A stretch of 26,236 nt of DNA from Chara braunii (Eukaryota; Streptophyta; Charophyceae; Charales; Characeae). Position numbers and translations under genes: made by a program. The notes beneath the pieces are model-generated. The model saw nothing but the letters and a program-made list of their open reading frames with translations. It had not been told where the DNA came from and did not search any database. The DNA lies in NCBI GenBank assembly GCA_003427395.1, contig BFEA01000436.1, positions 1,084,540-1,110,775 of the forward strand. The letters run 5' to 3'. This document shows positions 15,757 to 25,138 of the stretch, piece after piece. The stretch's first letter is position 1; the number at the start of each line of letters is the position of its first letter.

Positions 15757-17361
15757 CTTCCGAGAGGGATAGTTCCCGGGTTGGTTGAAACAGGGGAAGA
15801 TTTCGTGCGTGTAACAATTGATGAAGACATCTCTAAGATCCAATCCGAGTGGCTGATGGACCACGCGGTTTCAATATTCTTCAATGACGACACCTCCACC
15901 TTGCCGGTGGAGGTAAAAAACAGACTAGTGAGAATATATGAAAACGCCTGGGCCTCCGCGAGCTCTTCGTATTTCCCCCCTGTTAGGGGCACATTCTGCA
16001 ACGAAGGACGAAATCTTGCCACATACGTGGCCTCTGCGAAAGAGATAGTGGATTGGATGCTTAGGAAAGGGGGGGACACGATCGAACTGGATGGTCTAAC
16101 CTATGTGCTTTCCGTCAAACTGTGGATGAATATCCACCAGGTACAAGCATGGAGAGATGCAATGCGTCAAAATTATTTTTGGATTCGTTGTATGGAGGTT
16201 CCAGCAGCAGTGCTGGGCCTCTTGAAAGGAGCGGTGGAAGACGCTTTCGGGCCAGTGGTTAAAGATTACCCGGCTTACAAAAAACCACTGGACCCCGGTC
16301 TTCGTAATGTGTGTTTCGACCTTGCCCCGTCTGCGAAGCTGAAATATAAGAAATACTTGAAAATTAACTTACGCAGATATGGGAGGGTTAATTCTGAGGT
16401 CACCTGCGCCGATACCGATTGGTGCCCGATATGTCGACGTCATTTTCACAAAGAAACCGATGAAGATTGTCCGACAAAATTGGAAAAGGGTGACAAAAAC
16501 ACAAGGAAAGGGAAGGGGAAAGGGGTAGGCGGGGAGGAAGAAAAGAAGGCGGAGCGAGACAAGGAGAAGGGCAAGGGGAAAGGGGAGGGGATGGATTTTC
16601 AGGGTGAAGAGAAGTGGGTGGTAAGAAAAGGCAGGAAGGAAGGTGGGGAAGAGGCTCAGAAGGGTCATTTGATAGGGACGTCCAAGAAAGGAGAAGGGCG
16701 AAAGAAACCCTCCTATAAGAAGGTGGTGAAGGGGGTCAAAGAAAAGGCCTCAGAAAAGGGAGATGAGCGTGAGATGAGAAATCAGACGAAAGACACAGGG
16801 GAGAAGAGGGCAGAGATGAAGGAGGGTAAGAGGAGAGCAGAGGAGGAGGTCAAAGGGGTGGAAGGAGGGACAAAAGACCACAAAGAGGAAAAGGAACGAG
16901 ATCCTATACCTAAGGATGTTCTAATGGAAGAAAAGGCCCTTGACCAGGAAGCGATGATAAACGGAAACGCAAACACCAAGAGGGAGACTGACGGAGTGGA
17001 TTTTTTCCCAAGAAAAGACGAAACCCTCCCGAAAGAGAAGCAAAAGGGGGAAAGCTCAGCTAACCGGGTAGGGAAGTTATCTATTCTCAAATCCCCGGTT
17101 TCTACAGGAGCGTCTCCTTTTATCTTTAACGGTCCACCCCCCCCGAATAATAATAAGCAAATAGTATGCCAGGAGAATCATAATCTCAAGGAGGACAGGA
17201 CTAATTCCAAACCCAAGAACGCAGCCCATCCGATTGAGATAGTGGATGAGGAAAATATAGAGCAGGGAGGGCCTCCGACATTAAATAAAAGGAAGGGGCC
17301 CCCGCGGATAAGGATGAACTTCCGGACGAGGCAGTTGCAGGGACGGGAGATGGCCGCCTAG
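15700..17361 (+). CDS. LINE ORF1 protein: nucleic-acid binding, zinc knuckle, charged linker
   Basis: The open frame is 553 codons. Residues about 30-235 form a globular part (FWIRCMEVPAAVLGLL, then RNVCFDLAP) with the layout of plant LINE ORF1 DUF4283-type domains. A zinc-knuckle-like WCPICRRHFHKETDEDC follows at about 241-257, with spacing C-x2-C-x4-H-x6-C, two residues longer than the classical knuckle. Residues about 258-420 are a Lys/Glu/Gly-rich low-complexity region, and a polar tail follows. In this family ORF1 binds element RNA to form the retrotransposition particle. The start lies in a 49-bp duplication, so the native N-terminus is uncertain. The frame may continue into the next ORF by a +1 shift near 17361. 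An inverted relative lies at 6427-7100. Confidence 0.75.
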   Translation: MEPKNRIRELLSKCFQDGTLPRGIVPGLVETGEDFVRVTIDEDISKIQSEWLMDHAVSIFFNDDTSTLPVEVKNRLVRIYENAWASASSSYFPPVRGTFCNEGRNLATYVASAKEIVDWMLRKGGDTIELDGLTYVLSVKLWMNIHQVQAWRDAMRQNYFWIRCMEVPAAVLGLLKGAVEDAFGPVVKDYPAYKKPLDPGLRNVCFDLAPSAKLKYKKYLKINLRRYGRVNSEVTCADTDWCPICRRHFHKETDEDCPTKLEKGDKNTRKGKGKGVGGEEEKKAERDKEKGKGKGEGMDFQGEEKWVVRKGRKEGGEEAQKGHLIGTSKKGEGRKKPSYKKVVKGVKEKASEKGDEREMRNQTKDTGEKRAEMKEGKRRAEEEVKGVEGGTKDHKEEKERDPIPKDVLMEEKALDQEAMINGNANTKRETDGVDFFPRKDETLPKEKQKGESSANRVGKLSILKSPVSTGASPFIFNGPPPPNNNKQIVCQENHNLKEDRTNSKPKNAAHPIEIVDEENIEQGGPPTLNKRKGPPRIRMNFRTRQLQGREMAA

Positions 17362-17458
17362 AGGAGGAAATGGATTTTCTATTCCTGACCTTTTCGGTGA
17401 AGGGAAGATCAACTTTGAGAGGATTAACGATTTAACAGGAACTTGCAAAAGAGCTAAA

Positions 17459-18247
17459 ATGAACGGCACTAGCGCAGTTCCAGCAATGAAAGATCAGGTC
17501 AAGGAAGTTCAGGGGTTTGACCAGCCGGCAAAGACTTCTCAGAGTAAGAAAAGATCTCAACCCGGGCGGTCAGCACATAACTCCCTTCTCCTATCGTGTC
17601 CCATGACTACGCTGGGCAGGGAGGACACACTGGTAGGCCAGGTAAAAGAATATTTGGTCTCTCTGATCCTCTCTGACTCGGACCAGGGCCTACCTATCTA
17701 CATGCACAGGTCGGAAGAGGCAAGCTTGAGCCTTCCTATGATGTCAAACTCTTCTGGCGCTTCGGACGAGGAGGCACTCGACCTGACAAATAGGCAGGTC
17801 TTCAACGACACAGTTTCCTGTGTGATTATCCCATCCCCCAGAAGGGGAAGGCACGTGGCCCCCCTGGCAGATAACAGGAAATTCCTGTTGCATATTGTTT
17901 TCATGGGCACTGCATCGGCCACAACTGAGTTTGGGAAGTACGGTTTGGTGAAGGGATATTGGTACCCATTTCAAGATTTTACGTCCCGTAATCTAACCCC
18001 GCTATCTAACATCAGCTTATTACCAGACCTGTCAGCGAAAGTTATATACGAATGGTTGGCCAAAAGGGACATTATTTCTATAGTTTCAGGTACAAAGTTC
18101 AAAATGTCCATTAGGGCCACAAGGTTTCCTACGGAAATTCACTATCTGCTCATGAGCTCCCAAGTTGATATCTCACCAAATGCATTCGAAGAGGACCGTA
18201 TCCAACAAGAAAGTGGGAATGACCATATAAATGGTCCTTCCGAATAG
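17459..18247 (+). CDS. LINE second open frame (ORF1b), unknown function
   Basis: The open frame is 262 codons, lies between ORF1 and ORF2 and is intact. No domain is recognised. A Lys/Ser-rich N-terminus is followed by a globular-looking part with segments such as NRKFLLHIVFMGTASATTEF and AKRDIISIVSGTKFKMSIR. The same frame is open upstream of the ATG back to about 17318, overlapping the end of ORF1 (17361) in the +1 frame, so it may be the C-terminal half of ORF1 separated by a shift. Its last 17 bases overlap the ORF2 start (ATG at 18231), suggesting coupled reinitiation. A supernumerary ORF would be unusual for L1-type LINEs. Confidence 0.55.
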   Translation: MNGTSAVPAMKDQVKEVQGFDQPAKTSQSKKRSQPGRSAHNSLLLSCPMTTLGREDTLVGQVKEYLVSLILSDSDQGLPIYMHRSEEASLSLPMMSNSSGASDEEALDLTNRQVFNDTVSCVIIPSPRRGRHVAPLADNRKFLLHIVFMGTASATTEFGKYGLVKGYWYPFQDFTSRNLTPLSNISLLPDLSAKVIYEWLAKRDIISIVSGTKFKMSIRATRFPTEIHYLLMSSQVDISPNAFEEDRIQQESGNDHINGPSE

Positions 18248-21200
18248 AAGTCGGATAGCTAGTTGGAATGTTAAAGGCGTGCGAGATACCAACAACAGAT
18301 TTTAAAGGAAAAGGTTGTGTTCCTGGATTCACAGTGAGTCGATATAGATAATGTGTCTTCAGGAAACAAAATTTGACGGCAACAAAACGCAACGGGTAGT
18401 TAATTGGTGGAGGGACCCTCAATTCTGGGCCCTGGCAGACGGGACGAAAGGTGGTACTGCGATTCTTATCCATCAGGACTTGGACTGTCAAGTCTTGGAC
18501 TCCAACATCGACCCGGGAGGGAGACTAGTCTAGGTCAAACTGGCCCTTGAGGATGAGGACTGGGCAATAATGTCAATTTACGCCCCTACAGATTATATTG
18601 ACCAGACTGATTTTTTTGCTTCTCTCTCTTACTTCCTACCGGATATTGAGAACCTGATGATCTTAGGAGACAGAAACACCGTTTTAAACCCGAGACTAGA
18701 TTCACCGGTGAGTGAACCACTTAGATCAGATTCCACTCTTCTATGGTCCCTCGTTGACTCTCTGATGCTAACTGATACCTTTCGGTTCCTCAACCTGGAG
18801 GACCCGGGATATAACTGGTATGGCCCAAAGCCGGTCCCCTCGTGCCCCGGTCCCCAGAAAGAGGCTGAATTTTATACTAGCAAGAGGCACTCCATGGGAC
18901 AGGTGCTCATCTTCCGAACTCAGAATCTCTGATCTTTCTACCCACTACCCGATCTTTATGGAGGTGCTTTTAAGGGAAATCACCGCTCAGGAAAGACCCC
19001 CATTTTAGACTAATTATTAATAATTTGAAAGACAAGGGTATTCCCCGGTGGATTACTTCTCAGATGGAAGGCTGACTTTTAGCCAAAAACCTGTTTGAGG
19101 AGCAAGACATGTGGGCAGATGTAGGAATTCAGATTATCAGGGTAGCCATGATGGAGTTCTCTAGAATGAAGGCGGCCCACAGCAATTGGAAAGAGTTAAA
19201 ACTACGCAGGCTAAAAGAGGAAGCCGAAGCACAAATGGGCATCGACCCCTTTGCGGACTATTAGTGGTCCAGAAAGAGAAAATTAGCCTTGTCGCAGCCA
19301 GAAGAGGTGGAAGTTCGAAAGCAGGCTGAAAGACTGGAATGACTGAGACTTAGAGGCATTTTGGGCCACGATAGAATGACGAAAGTAACCTTCCGTTCTT
19401 TGATTCTCAAACAGACGAAACCTCTCGTTAGAGAGCTCACCCACCCCTTTGCGTTGAACGCGTCGACGACGACGGAAACGGCTGACCTATTCAGTTACGC
19501 TTTGGACTACTTTACAGACACAGTGTCGACTAGAAGATCATTCAATGAATTTGAAACGAACCTTTCTGAGGTCGCTAATTTTTGGGACAAATCCAGGGTG
19601 CAGATCAGAGAGCCAATGAAAAAACAGCTGGATGCCCTCTTCACGACACAGGAGCTTGATCGAGTGGCCAAGAGTTTGGTCGGGGGCAAGTGCCCAGGTA
19701 GCAACGGCCTTCCAGTGGAACTCTTCAGGGCCCTATGGGACGCGTTCGCACCTTTTCTCTGCGATATTTATAACAGGGCTCAAACAACAAGGACACTCCC
19801 CAAGGGATTTCTCAAAGGGGTCATTTCACTTCTGTATAAAAAAGGAGATAAAAAAAAGTGAGAAATTATAGACCCATCTCATTGCTAAATGCAGCCTACA
19901 AAATATTAGCAAAAGCATTGGCCTTGCGATTGGCTGACCTTCTTCCTTAGCTGGTGGGATGGGAACAGGGAGCGTTTGTCAAGGGACGGTCTATATTTGA
20001 GAACATGTGTCGATGGTTCGAGCGCTAGAAATCATAGGCGAAGAGAAAAGGGATGTGGTTGTGTTTCTCCTTGATATGGAGAAAGCATATGATAAGGTGG
20101 GATGGGCTTTTGTCCACACCACGCTTATCAGAATGGGTTTTGGTAGGGTTTTTTGTACTTGGATCGAAGCTATGTACTCACATGCCAAATCGTCAGTTTT
20201 AGTGAATGGTAAACTCTCGAATGAATTTCACTTGACTCGTTCCTTACGCCAGGGTTGTCCACTGGCCCCTCTACTGTTTGTCTTACAACTGGAGGCCTTG
20301 CTCGATAATATTACGTACAATCCTAAAATAGTAGTCCTGCGCTTGTCCCCATCCCTTGAATGGAAAGGGGGGGCATTAGTTGATGACCTCACCATTGCTT
20401 GCGATAATAGCAAGCCTGTCCTACATGAACTAAGATCAGTTATAGATAGCTACTGTGTCTTGTCCGAGGCATCAATCAATTGGCACACATCAGTTTACTT
20501 TCTGGCTGACCCCTACACCCTCAAGATGGACTTGGGGTTGCGTCGGGTACCAACGGAAAACTCTGAGAGGTTCTTGGGTATCCAAGTTTCGCTGGGCAAT
20601 GGGGTCAATTCTTAGGAGCTGATGCTAGCCGAGAAGGTTGCTGGCCGAATCAATAAATAGCAGAAGGGCATAATTCCCCCTTTCTTTGGGAGGGCATTAG
20701 TAATCTCTGTTGGAGTCTTTTCTTCACTTTGGTTCCCCTTTACCTTGATACGTCTGGGAAACGAAGCCTACGCTCAAATTAAGAATTGTGCGGCTAAGTA
20801 CCTTTGGAAACCGGTTGTCGAGGAAGAGGACGGGTTCTTGACCAAGGTTGCTTGGGAGGCCATTACTCTTCCTAGGTCCGAGGGAGGGCTTGGAATTCTA
20901 GACCCAAGACAACAGAATTTGGCCTTATTGGTGAAGTGGCCAATAAAAGTTATGTTTCACAACCCGTCGAAGTTGTGGATCCGTCTGGCCGAATATATAT
21001 TGGGCGCTGAATGGGATTTGTCCCACCTAGAGCTAGTGTGGCAATGTATGTTGCTTCCTTTCTTCACAAACAGAAGACCAAGGTCGAAGGTTTGGAGGGA
21101 TATTTTATATGGGTGGAACAAGATTCTTCCGAGAGAGTTCAATCAACCAGTTTCAAAGGAAGAAATTTTGAATCAACCATTGTTCGATAATCCTTTCATC

Positions 21201-22472
21201 ATCAGGAACAATGGCGAAACCTTTTAAGCAGGGAGAGCGGCTGGCGATTTCGGCCAAGCTTGGGCTGGTAAAGGTCTCCTTCAGGTTAAACACATATGGG
21301 ATTCAGATAAAGGAGACTGAGACACCGAGGAGCGCTTGAAGGAAAAGTTTCCCCGCCTCAGGAATGTGGGCCGGAATAGGGGGGCACCGATTTTTGCAGT
21401 TCCAAAAAACTGGACTCACCAACTTAAAAAAAATGTGGATCAAGCCGAGGGTTCCTGGGTGTTCTCGGAGGATTCCCAAGATAAGATATGGAAGATTTTA
21501 GGGCCAGACCTCAGGGCAGGACTAAAAGTAGAAGAATGGCGAAGCCCAGAGCTGGGGAATCATAGGCCAGATAAACCAATGATCCTGGTGCGGATCGGCG
21601 AGAGGACGGTATTCGATATAAAGGATCAGTCAGAAGCCAGAGTCCTGCTCAGTAGAGATGGTGCACGAGCAAGACTGCTGGGTCCTTCTTCAAACTTCAG
21701 AGTGGAACCTAACTGCAAGGGTTGGGCTCCTCGAAGCAAGTTTAATCAAGATGAGTCGGTGGCTCTGATTCACTACCGACCGAAAGTAGGAGTCATAACA
21801 CAGCAGAAATATGTTAAAAAGACTCCAATTGGCTTGGCAAGGCAAAGGCTGGAGAAAATGAAGAACGACCCTTTTGAACAACCGGACTAGAGGGCACTCT
21901 GGAAAGGACTACAGCTGATACCTTCACAGAAGGAGGCAAGCTTATCGTGGTTGCAATCAATGCTGGTCACGGCCTCAACACTCTGGCTTTCGCAGAAGGG
22001 TATGGACATTCCACTCACATGCAAACGGTGTGATTGGGGATGGGAATCTAATGTTCATCTTTGGTTGTACTGTCCACTTGCAGATGAATTGTGGATATGG
22101 TGGATTAAGCATTGGGACCTGGTAACAGGTGGCTCTTGGCCTTGGACCGACGACTGGGTTCTGTATAGTATACCACTAAGTAAGGGTACAGACTTCAAGG
22201 AAGGTTGGGGCTATGTAGCCCTGGTTTGCAGAGGAATTCTGTTACACGAAATCTGGAGAGGGAGAAATTCGGCCGTCTTCCTAAATACGAAAGTTACTGC
22301 CTATGAACAACAGGCTCAAATTTGTTCAAATTGAAGACTGCAGATCCAGACAAACTGGCAAAGAAGCTTTAAAAGTAAAAAAAAGGGTTTTTATGAGTTT
22401 TTAAAATCCTGGGCTAAAGGGAACCAGCTTGCAGCAGTGACTCAGGAAAAAAAGTTGGTGATCTCTTGGTGA
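18231..22472 (+). pseudogene. LINE ORF2: endonuclease, reverse transcriptase and zf-RVT, disrupted
   Basis: The ATG at 18231 leads into IASWNVKGV, the usual start of an EEP endonuclease, followed by CLQETKF (about 18351), IYAP and GDRN (normally GDFN). The reverse transcriptase shows NYRPISLLNAAYKILAK, motif A FLLDMEKAYD (about 20065-20095), motif B RQGCPLAP (about 20248) and motif C VDDL (about 20379), with both Asp kept. A zf-RVT C-x2-C-x8-H-x4-C is at 22020-22073. Stops interrupt the frames at 18303, 18531, 19073, 19262, 19340, 19948, 20613, 20658, 21225, 21318, 21888 and 22332. The frame also changes near 18850, 19010, 19855 (in an A-run) and 20005. Six stops are TAG, four TGA and two TAA. 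The enzyme would normally nick target DNA and copy the element RNA; this copy cannot. Confidence 0.85.
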
Positions 22473-22822
22473 CTTAAACCACCGTGAGGGGTTTCAGGGT
22501 CTCTAGCAGCTGTTGTGTTCTGTTATAGGTCTATAGGTTTCTAGTAGGACTCGGTCTGTTTCGGCAGTCACCTTTTTTTCTGAGCTTCAAGTTTTTTTTT
22601 TTTTTTTGAAAGATTCTTTAGGAGGCAAGGGACGCTGGACCCGGTTTCCAGCAGGAATTTAGACGCAGCAGATACAGTTGAGGTCAGAGTGAACTTGGCT
22701 CATAAGAGAAACTGGTTGAAGCTGCCAGGATAACTCCGGGTCGAATTGTGAGGTCCCCGGCCTCTTTCCTTCGCCTTGTAATACATGTCTGAATTCTTCA
22801 AAAAAAAAAAAAAAAAAAAAAA
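22473..22822 (+). other. LINE 3' UTR and poly(A) tail
   Basis: The ORF2 frame ends with TGA at 22470-22472. The 3' UTR has a T-run (about 22591-22607) and ends in a 23-base A-run, the last two bases of which may belong to the target duplication. Similarity to 3' sequence near 25073-25098 supports the boundary. Confidence 0.65.
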
Positions 22823-22866
22823 CACGGGTGTGAGTGTGAGCGACCCCACGGGTGTGAGTGTGAGCG
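22823..22866. repeat. Two-copy cacgggtgtgagtgtgagcg repeat
   Basis: The 20-mer is present at 22823-22842 and 22847-22866. The first copy overlaps the LINE target-site duplication, so it was part of the pre-insertion site. Confidence 0.85.
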
Positions 22867-22967
22867 CGAGTGGGTTGTGTGTGAGAGTGTTGGCCATAGC
22901 CTCTGCTGCTACTCGAGGAGGGGTGAAGGACGATGAGAAAGGGAGGCACAACTACTGGCAAAATGTT

Positions 22968-23112
22968 GGGTCTTGGCGTTAGCCGGACACCCACCGGCGG
23001 CCCCACCCCATCTCTGACTACCGCTGTTTGGCGGGGGTAGGCAACATGAATTAACTCCTTTGCGAGGCCCTATGCTTGCAGGGGTCCCCTCTATATAGTC
23101 TTAGGAGTAGTG
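22968..23112 (+). repeat. Dispersed repeat, copy B
   Basis: gggtcttggcgttagccgg...ccggcggcccca (22968-23006) and tgcttgcaggggtcccctct...ttaggagtagtggt (23070-23113) match the two blocks at 310-545 in the same order and orientation. It lacks the 55-bp duplication of copy A. Confidence 0.55.
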
Positions 23113-23163
23113 GTAGGAAGGTAGTGAAAGGTGAAAAATAATTCGAGAAATAAACATAGTGTA

Positions 23164-23200
23164 AAAAAATAAAATAAATAATAATAATAATAATAAAAAA
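23164..23200. repeat. A-rich (TAA)n microsatellite
   Basis: An A-run is followed by about seven ATA/TAA units. It might be a retroposon tail for copy B or simple repeat expansion. No gene is seen in 23113-23375. Confidence 0.85.
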
Positions 23201-23375
23201 ATTGTATGTATTCTTTTGGAGGATTTTTTTTTTTCTCCGTTATCTTTCAAATTCTGGCGGGATGTCCTGAAGGAAGGAAATAAAGCGTGTTTTCACCATC
23301 GGGAATGGACCAGCAATTTTCACTACAACACAGTTTTGCGCCTACTTTCGAGACATGCTGGGAGTATAAACGCCT

Positions 23376-23543
23376 GGGCCGTGGTCCCACTAGCGAAGGG
23401 GATAGGATAAAAATCCTGAATCTGGTTATGTTTTATGTGAAGATACAAAAAATCAGTTCTATCTCGATTTTCTGCTCCTGTCCTAAAACACGTCCAGATT
23501 CAGGCATTCAATCCGATGCTCTTTGCTAATAGGACCACGACCC
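23376..23543. mobile_element. Hairpin MITE-like element, copy 4
   Basis: The 168-bp element has the same termini as copies 2 and 3 (gggccgtggtcccactagcg; right end ggaccacgaccc). It is about 13.6 kb from the others. Its central 16 bases (23454-23469, cagttctatctcgatt) are inverted relative to copy 3. Confidence 0.82.
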
Positions 23544-23884
23544 TGGAGATATGGAAGGGTACTGATTTGGACCTGGAGCCACAAAAATGCATTGGGGAAT
23601 AGAAAGACAAAGGGGAGCGGAGAGAAGAAGGCAGCAAAATTAAGTCTGGGGCTTTCCAGTTTAAACCCAAGTGGGGTGCCTGAGTCCGTGCCTCTATACC
23701 GAGAGAGAGAACAAAAAAACAGGCAATGTGGTGGCTGAAAGAATGGCAAAAGAAGTAGGCTTCCAACTTTGCTCTATGGATCTCTACAAGCTCTGGAAAG
23801 CCCTGAAACAGATACCTTCCCAGAGACAGGCAAGCATCATGTGGCTACAGTCGTTGCTTTCCACAGCCTCAGCGGCTGCAATAC

Positions 23885-24236
23885 AGGGGTATGAGGGTTA
23901 ATGCTGATGCATTCCTCATACAAAATCCACAAGAAGTCATAGACAACACGAACACACCAACGACAATAGAGAGGAAGAAGAAGAAGAAGAAGAAGAAGAA
24001 GAAGAAGAAGAAGAAGAAGAAGAAGAAGAGAGGAGAAAAAGGAAGAAGGAAGAGAAAATAAAAGGACGAAGAGGAAGACACCAATCGCACGATGTAGTCT
24101 GCAAAAGATATTATATGAAATCACCCAGACGCGATAGTAACCATGTCGAAAAATGAAAGTATACTGCTATGGCTACCTACGGCGTGCAACCCTACATGTT
24201 TCGGTCGGTCGCTGTCTCGGCCTCTCTAGGGGTATG
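23885..24236. mobile_element. Possible 334-bp insertion with 9-bp duplication in the second LINE
   Basis: aggggtatg at 23885-23893 and 24228-24236 flank 334 bp absent from the homologous place in the first LINE (around 22000). Inverted ends were not recognised. A 9-bp duplication would suit a Mutator-like element, but microsatellite expansion plus rearrangement could also explain the block. Confidence 0.4.
23974..24030. repeat. (GAA)n microsatellite
   Basis: About 18 GAA/AAG units lie inside the block inserted in the second LINE, followed by more purine-rich sequence to about 24080. Serine or leucine homopolymer frames through it are artefacts. Confidence 0.95.
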
Positions 24237-25138
24237 GATATATCAATAGTTTGCTCACAATGTTGTTGGGGGTGGGAAACTTCTAACCACCTGTGGCTGT
24301 ATAGTCCAATGTCTCACAGGATCTGGTCCTGGTGGAAACATCACTGGGAACAAATGACCAAGGGAGAATTTCAGTGGTCACATGTCATTGAATGGACACT
24401 GTATGAAGAGTGCCCTCCCAACCAGGATCTGATCTCAGGCTGGGGACATGTGGCCTTTGCTTGCAGAGGTTCCATCCCGGAAGCCATCTGGAAGTCCGAA
24501 AACGAATCAGTTTTCCAGGAGAAACATTGTTCCTTTGGTGAAAAGACAGTGTTTGTTAAGAGTTTGATTAGAATGTCTATCAGAGCAGATTAGCAATCAT
24601 CTGGCCCTTCCTCGAGGAAAGGGCTTACATGGTTTAAGCAGACTTGGGCCAGGAGCAATGGCTTGGCCGTCGTATCCACAATTATTAAGTTAAAAATATG
24701 TGACTGGCTTTAGGGCTAATTAATCTAAGGTGTGGTAGGGCCCGACAATAGGCACTTCCCACTCTAAGTTATCTACTGTCAGTCCGTTTCGATTAATTTT
24801 TTGGCTGGATAATGAATGTTGTTTCTCCAGGTTACACCGAATCACCTTACCTTTTCTAGGACGCCGGACCTGTTTTTCAGCATCGGGGAGAGAGGTTAGG
24901 TGAAGCCTGTAGAGAGTAGGATCTGAGTAAGCCCAGGGTATCTCAGTGTTTTTTAATTCGGACGGTGTAGCCTACCTCGGGGGTTTCTAAGGGTAGATGT
25001 CACTGGGCCTAACATATCTCTTGAAAGTCAGGAGCTTAGACTTTCTGCAGGCATTTGCCTGTAAGCTAAGTTGGCTGATGCTGCCAGTCTTCCGGGTATA
25101 ATTGACAAGAAAACAACAAAAACAACGAAAAATAAAGA

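Larger units (their letters stand above)
14951..22836 (+). mobile_element. Full-length LINE (plant L1-type) with target-site duplication
   Basis: AACACGGGTGTGAGTG occurs at 14951-14966 and again at 22821-22836, immediately after an A-run (22800-22822). This is the signature of target-primed insertion: duplication, element, poly(A), duplication. The element (14967-22820) starts GGG, has a leader of about 733 bp, then ORF1 (15700-17361), a second open frame (17459-18247), ORF2 (18231-22472, disrupted) and a 3' UTR of about 330 bp. The C-terminal zf-RVT motif and the ORF1 with a zinc knuckle fit plant non-LTR elements. The 3' UTR resembles that of the second LINE copy (tggctgatgctgcc...ccgggt near 25073-25098), supporting the 3' boundary. 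Confidence 0.82.
23580..25138 (+). pseudogene. 3' fragment of a second, related LINE
   Basis: LWKALKQIPSQRQASIMWLQ (about 23793-23850) matches LWKGLQLIPSQKEASLSWLQ of the first LINE (about 21895-21955). After an insertion, CSQCCWGWETSNHLWLYS (about 24253-24306) matches its zf-RVT, but the last Cys is replaced by Ser. The frame ends near 24712, where the first copy ends at 22472. The 3' UTR carries a shared tggctgatgctgcc...ccgggt block and an A-rich tail at about 25107-25138. The 5' limit is uncertain; similarity fades just after hairpin element copy 4. It is a separate, older insertion, not a duplication of the first. Confidence 0.7.

Noticed and set aside
18231-22472. Stop-codon reassignment or readthrough to rescue ORF2
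   Set aside because: Frame changes accompany the stops, and the ORF1 and host frames end normally at TAG or TAA; simple decay explains the data.
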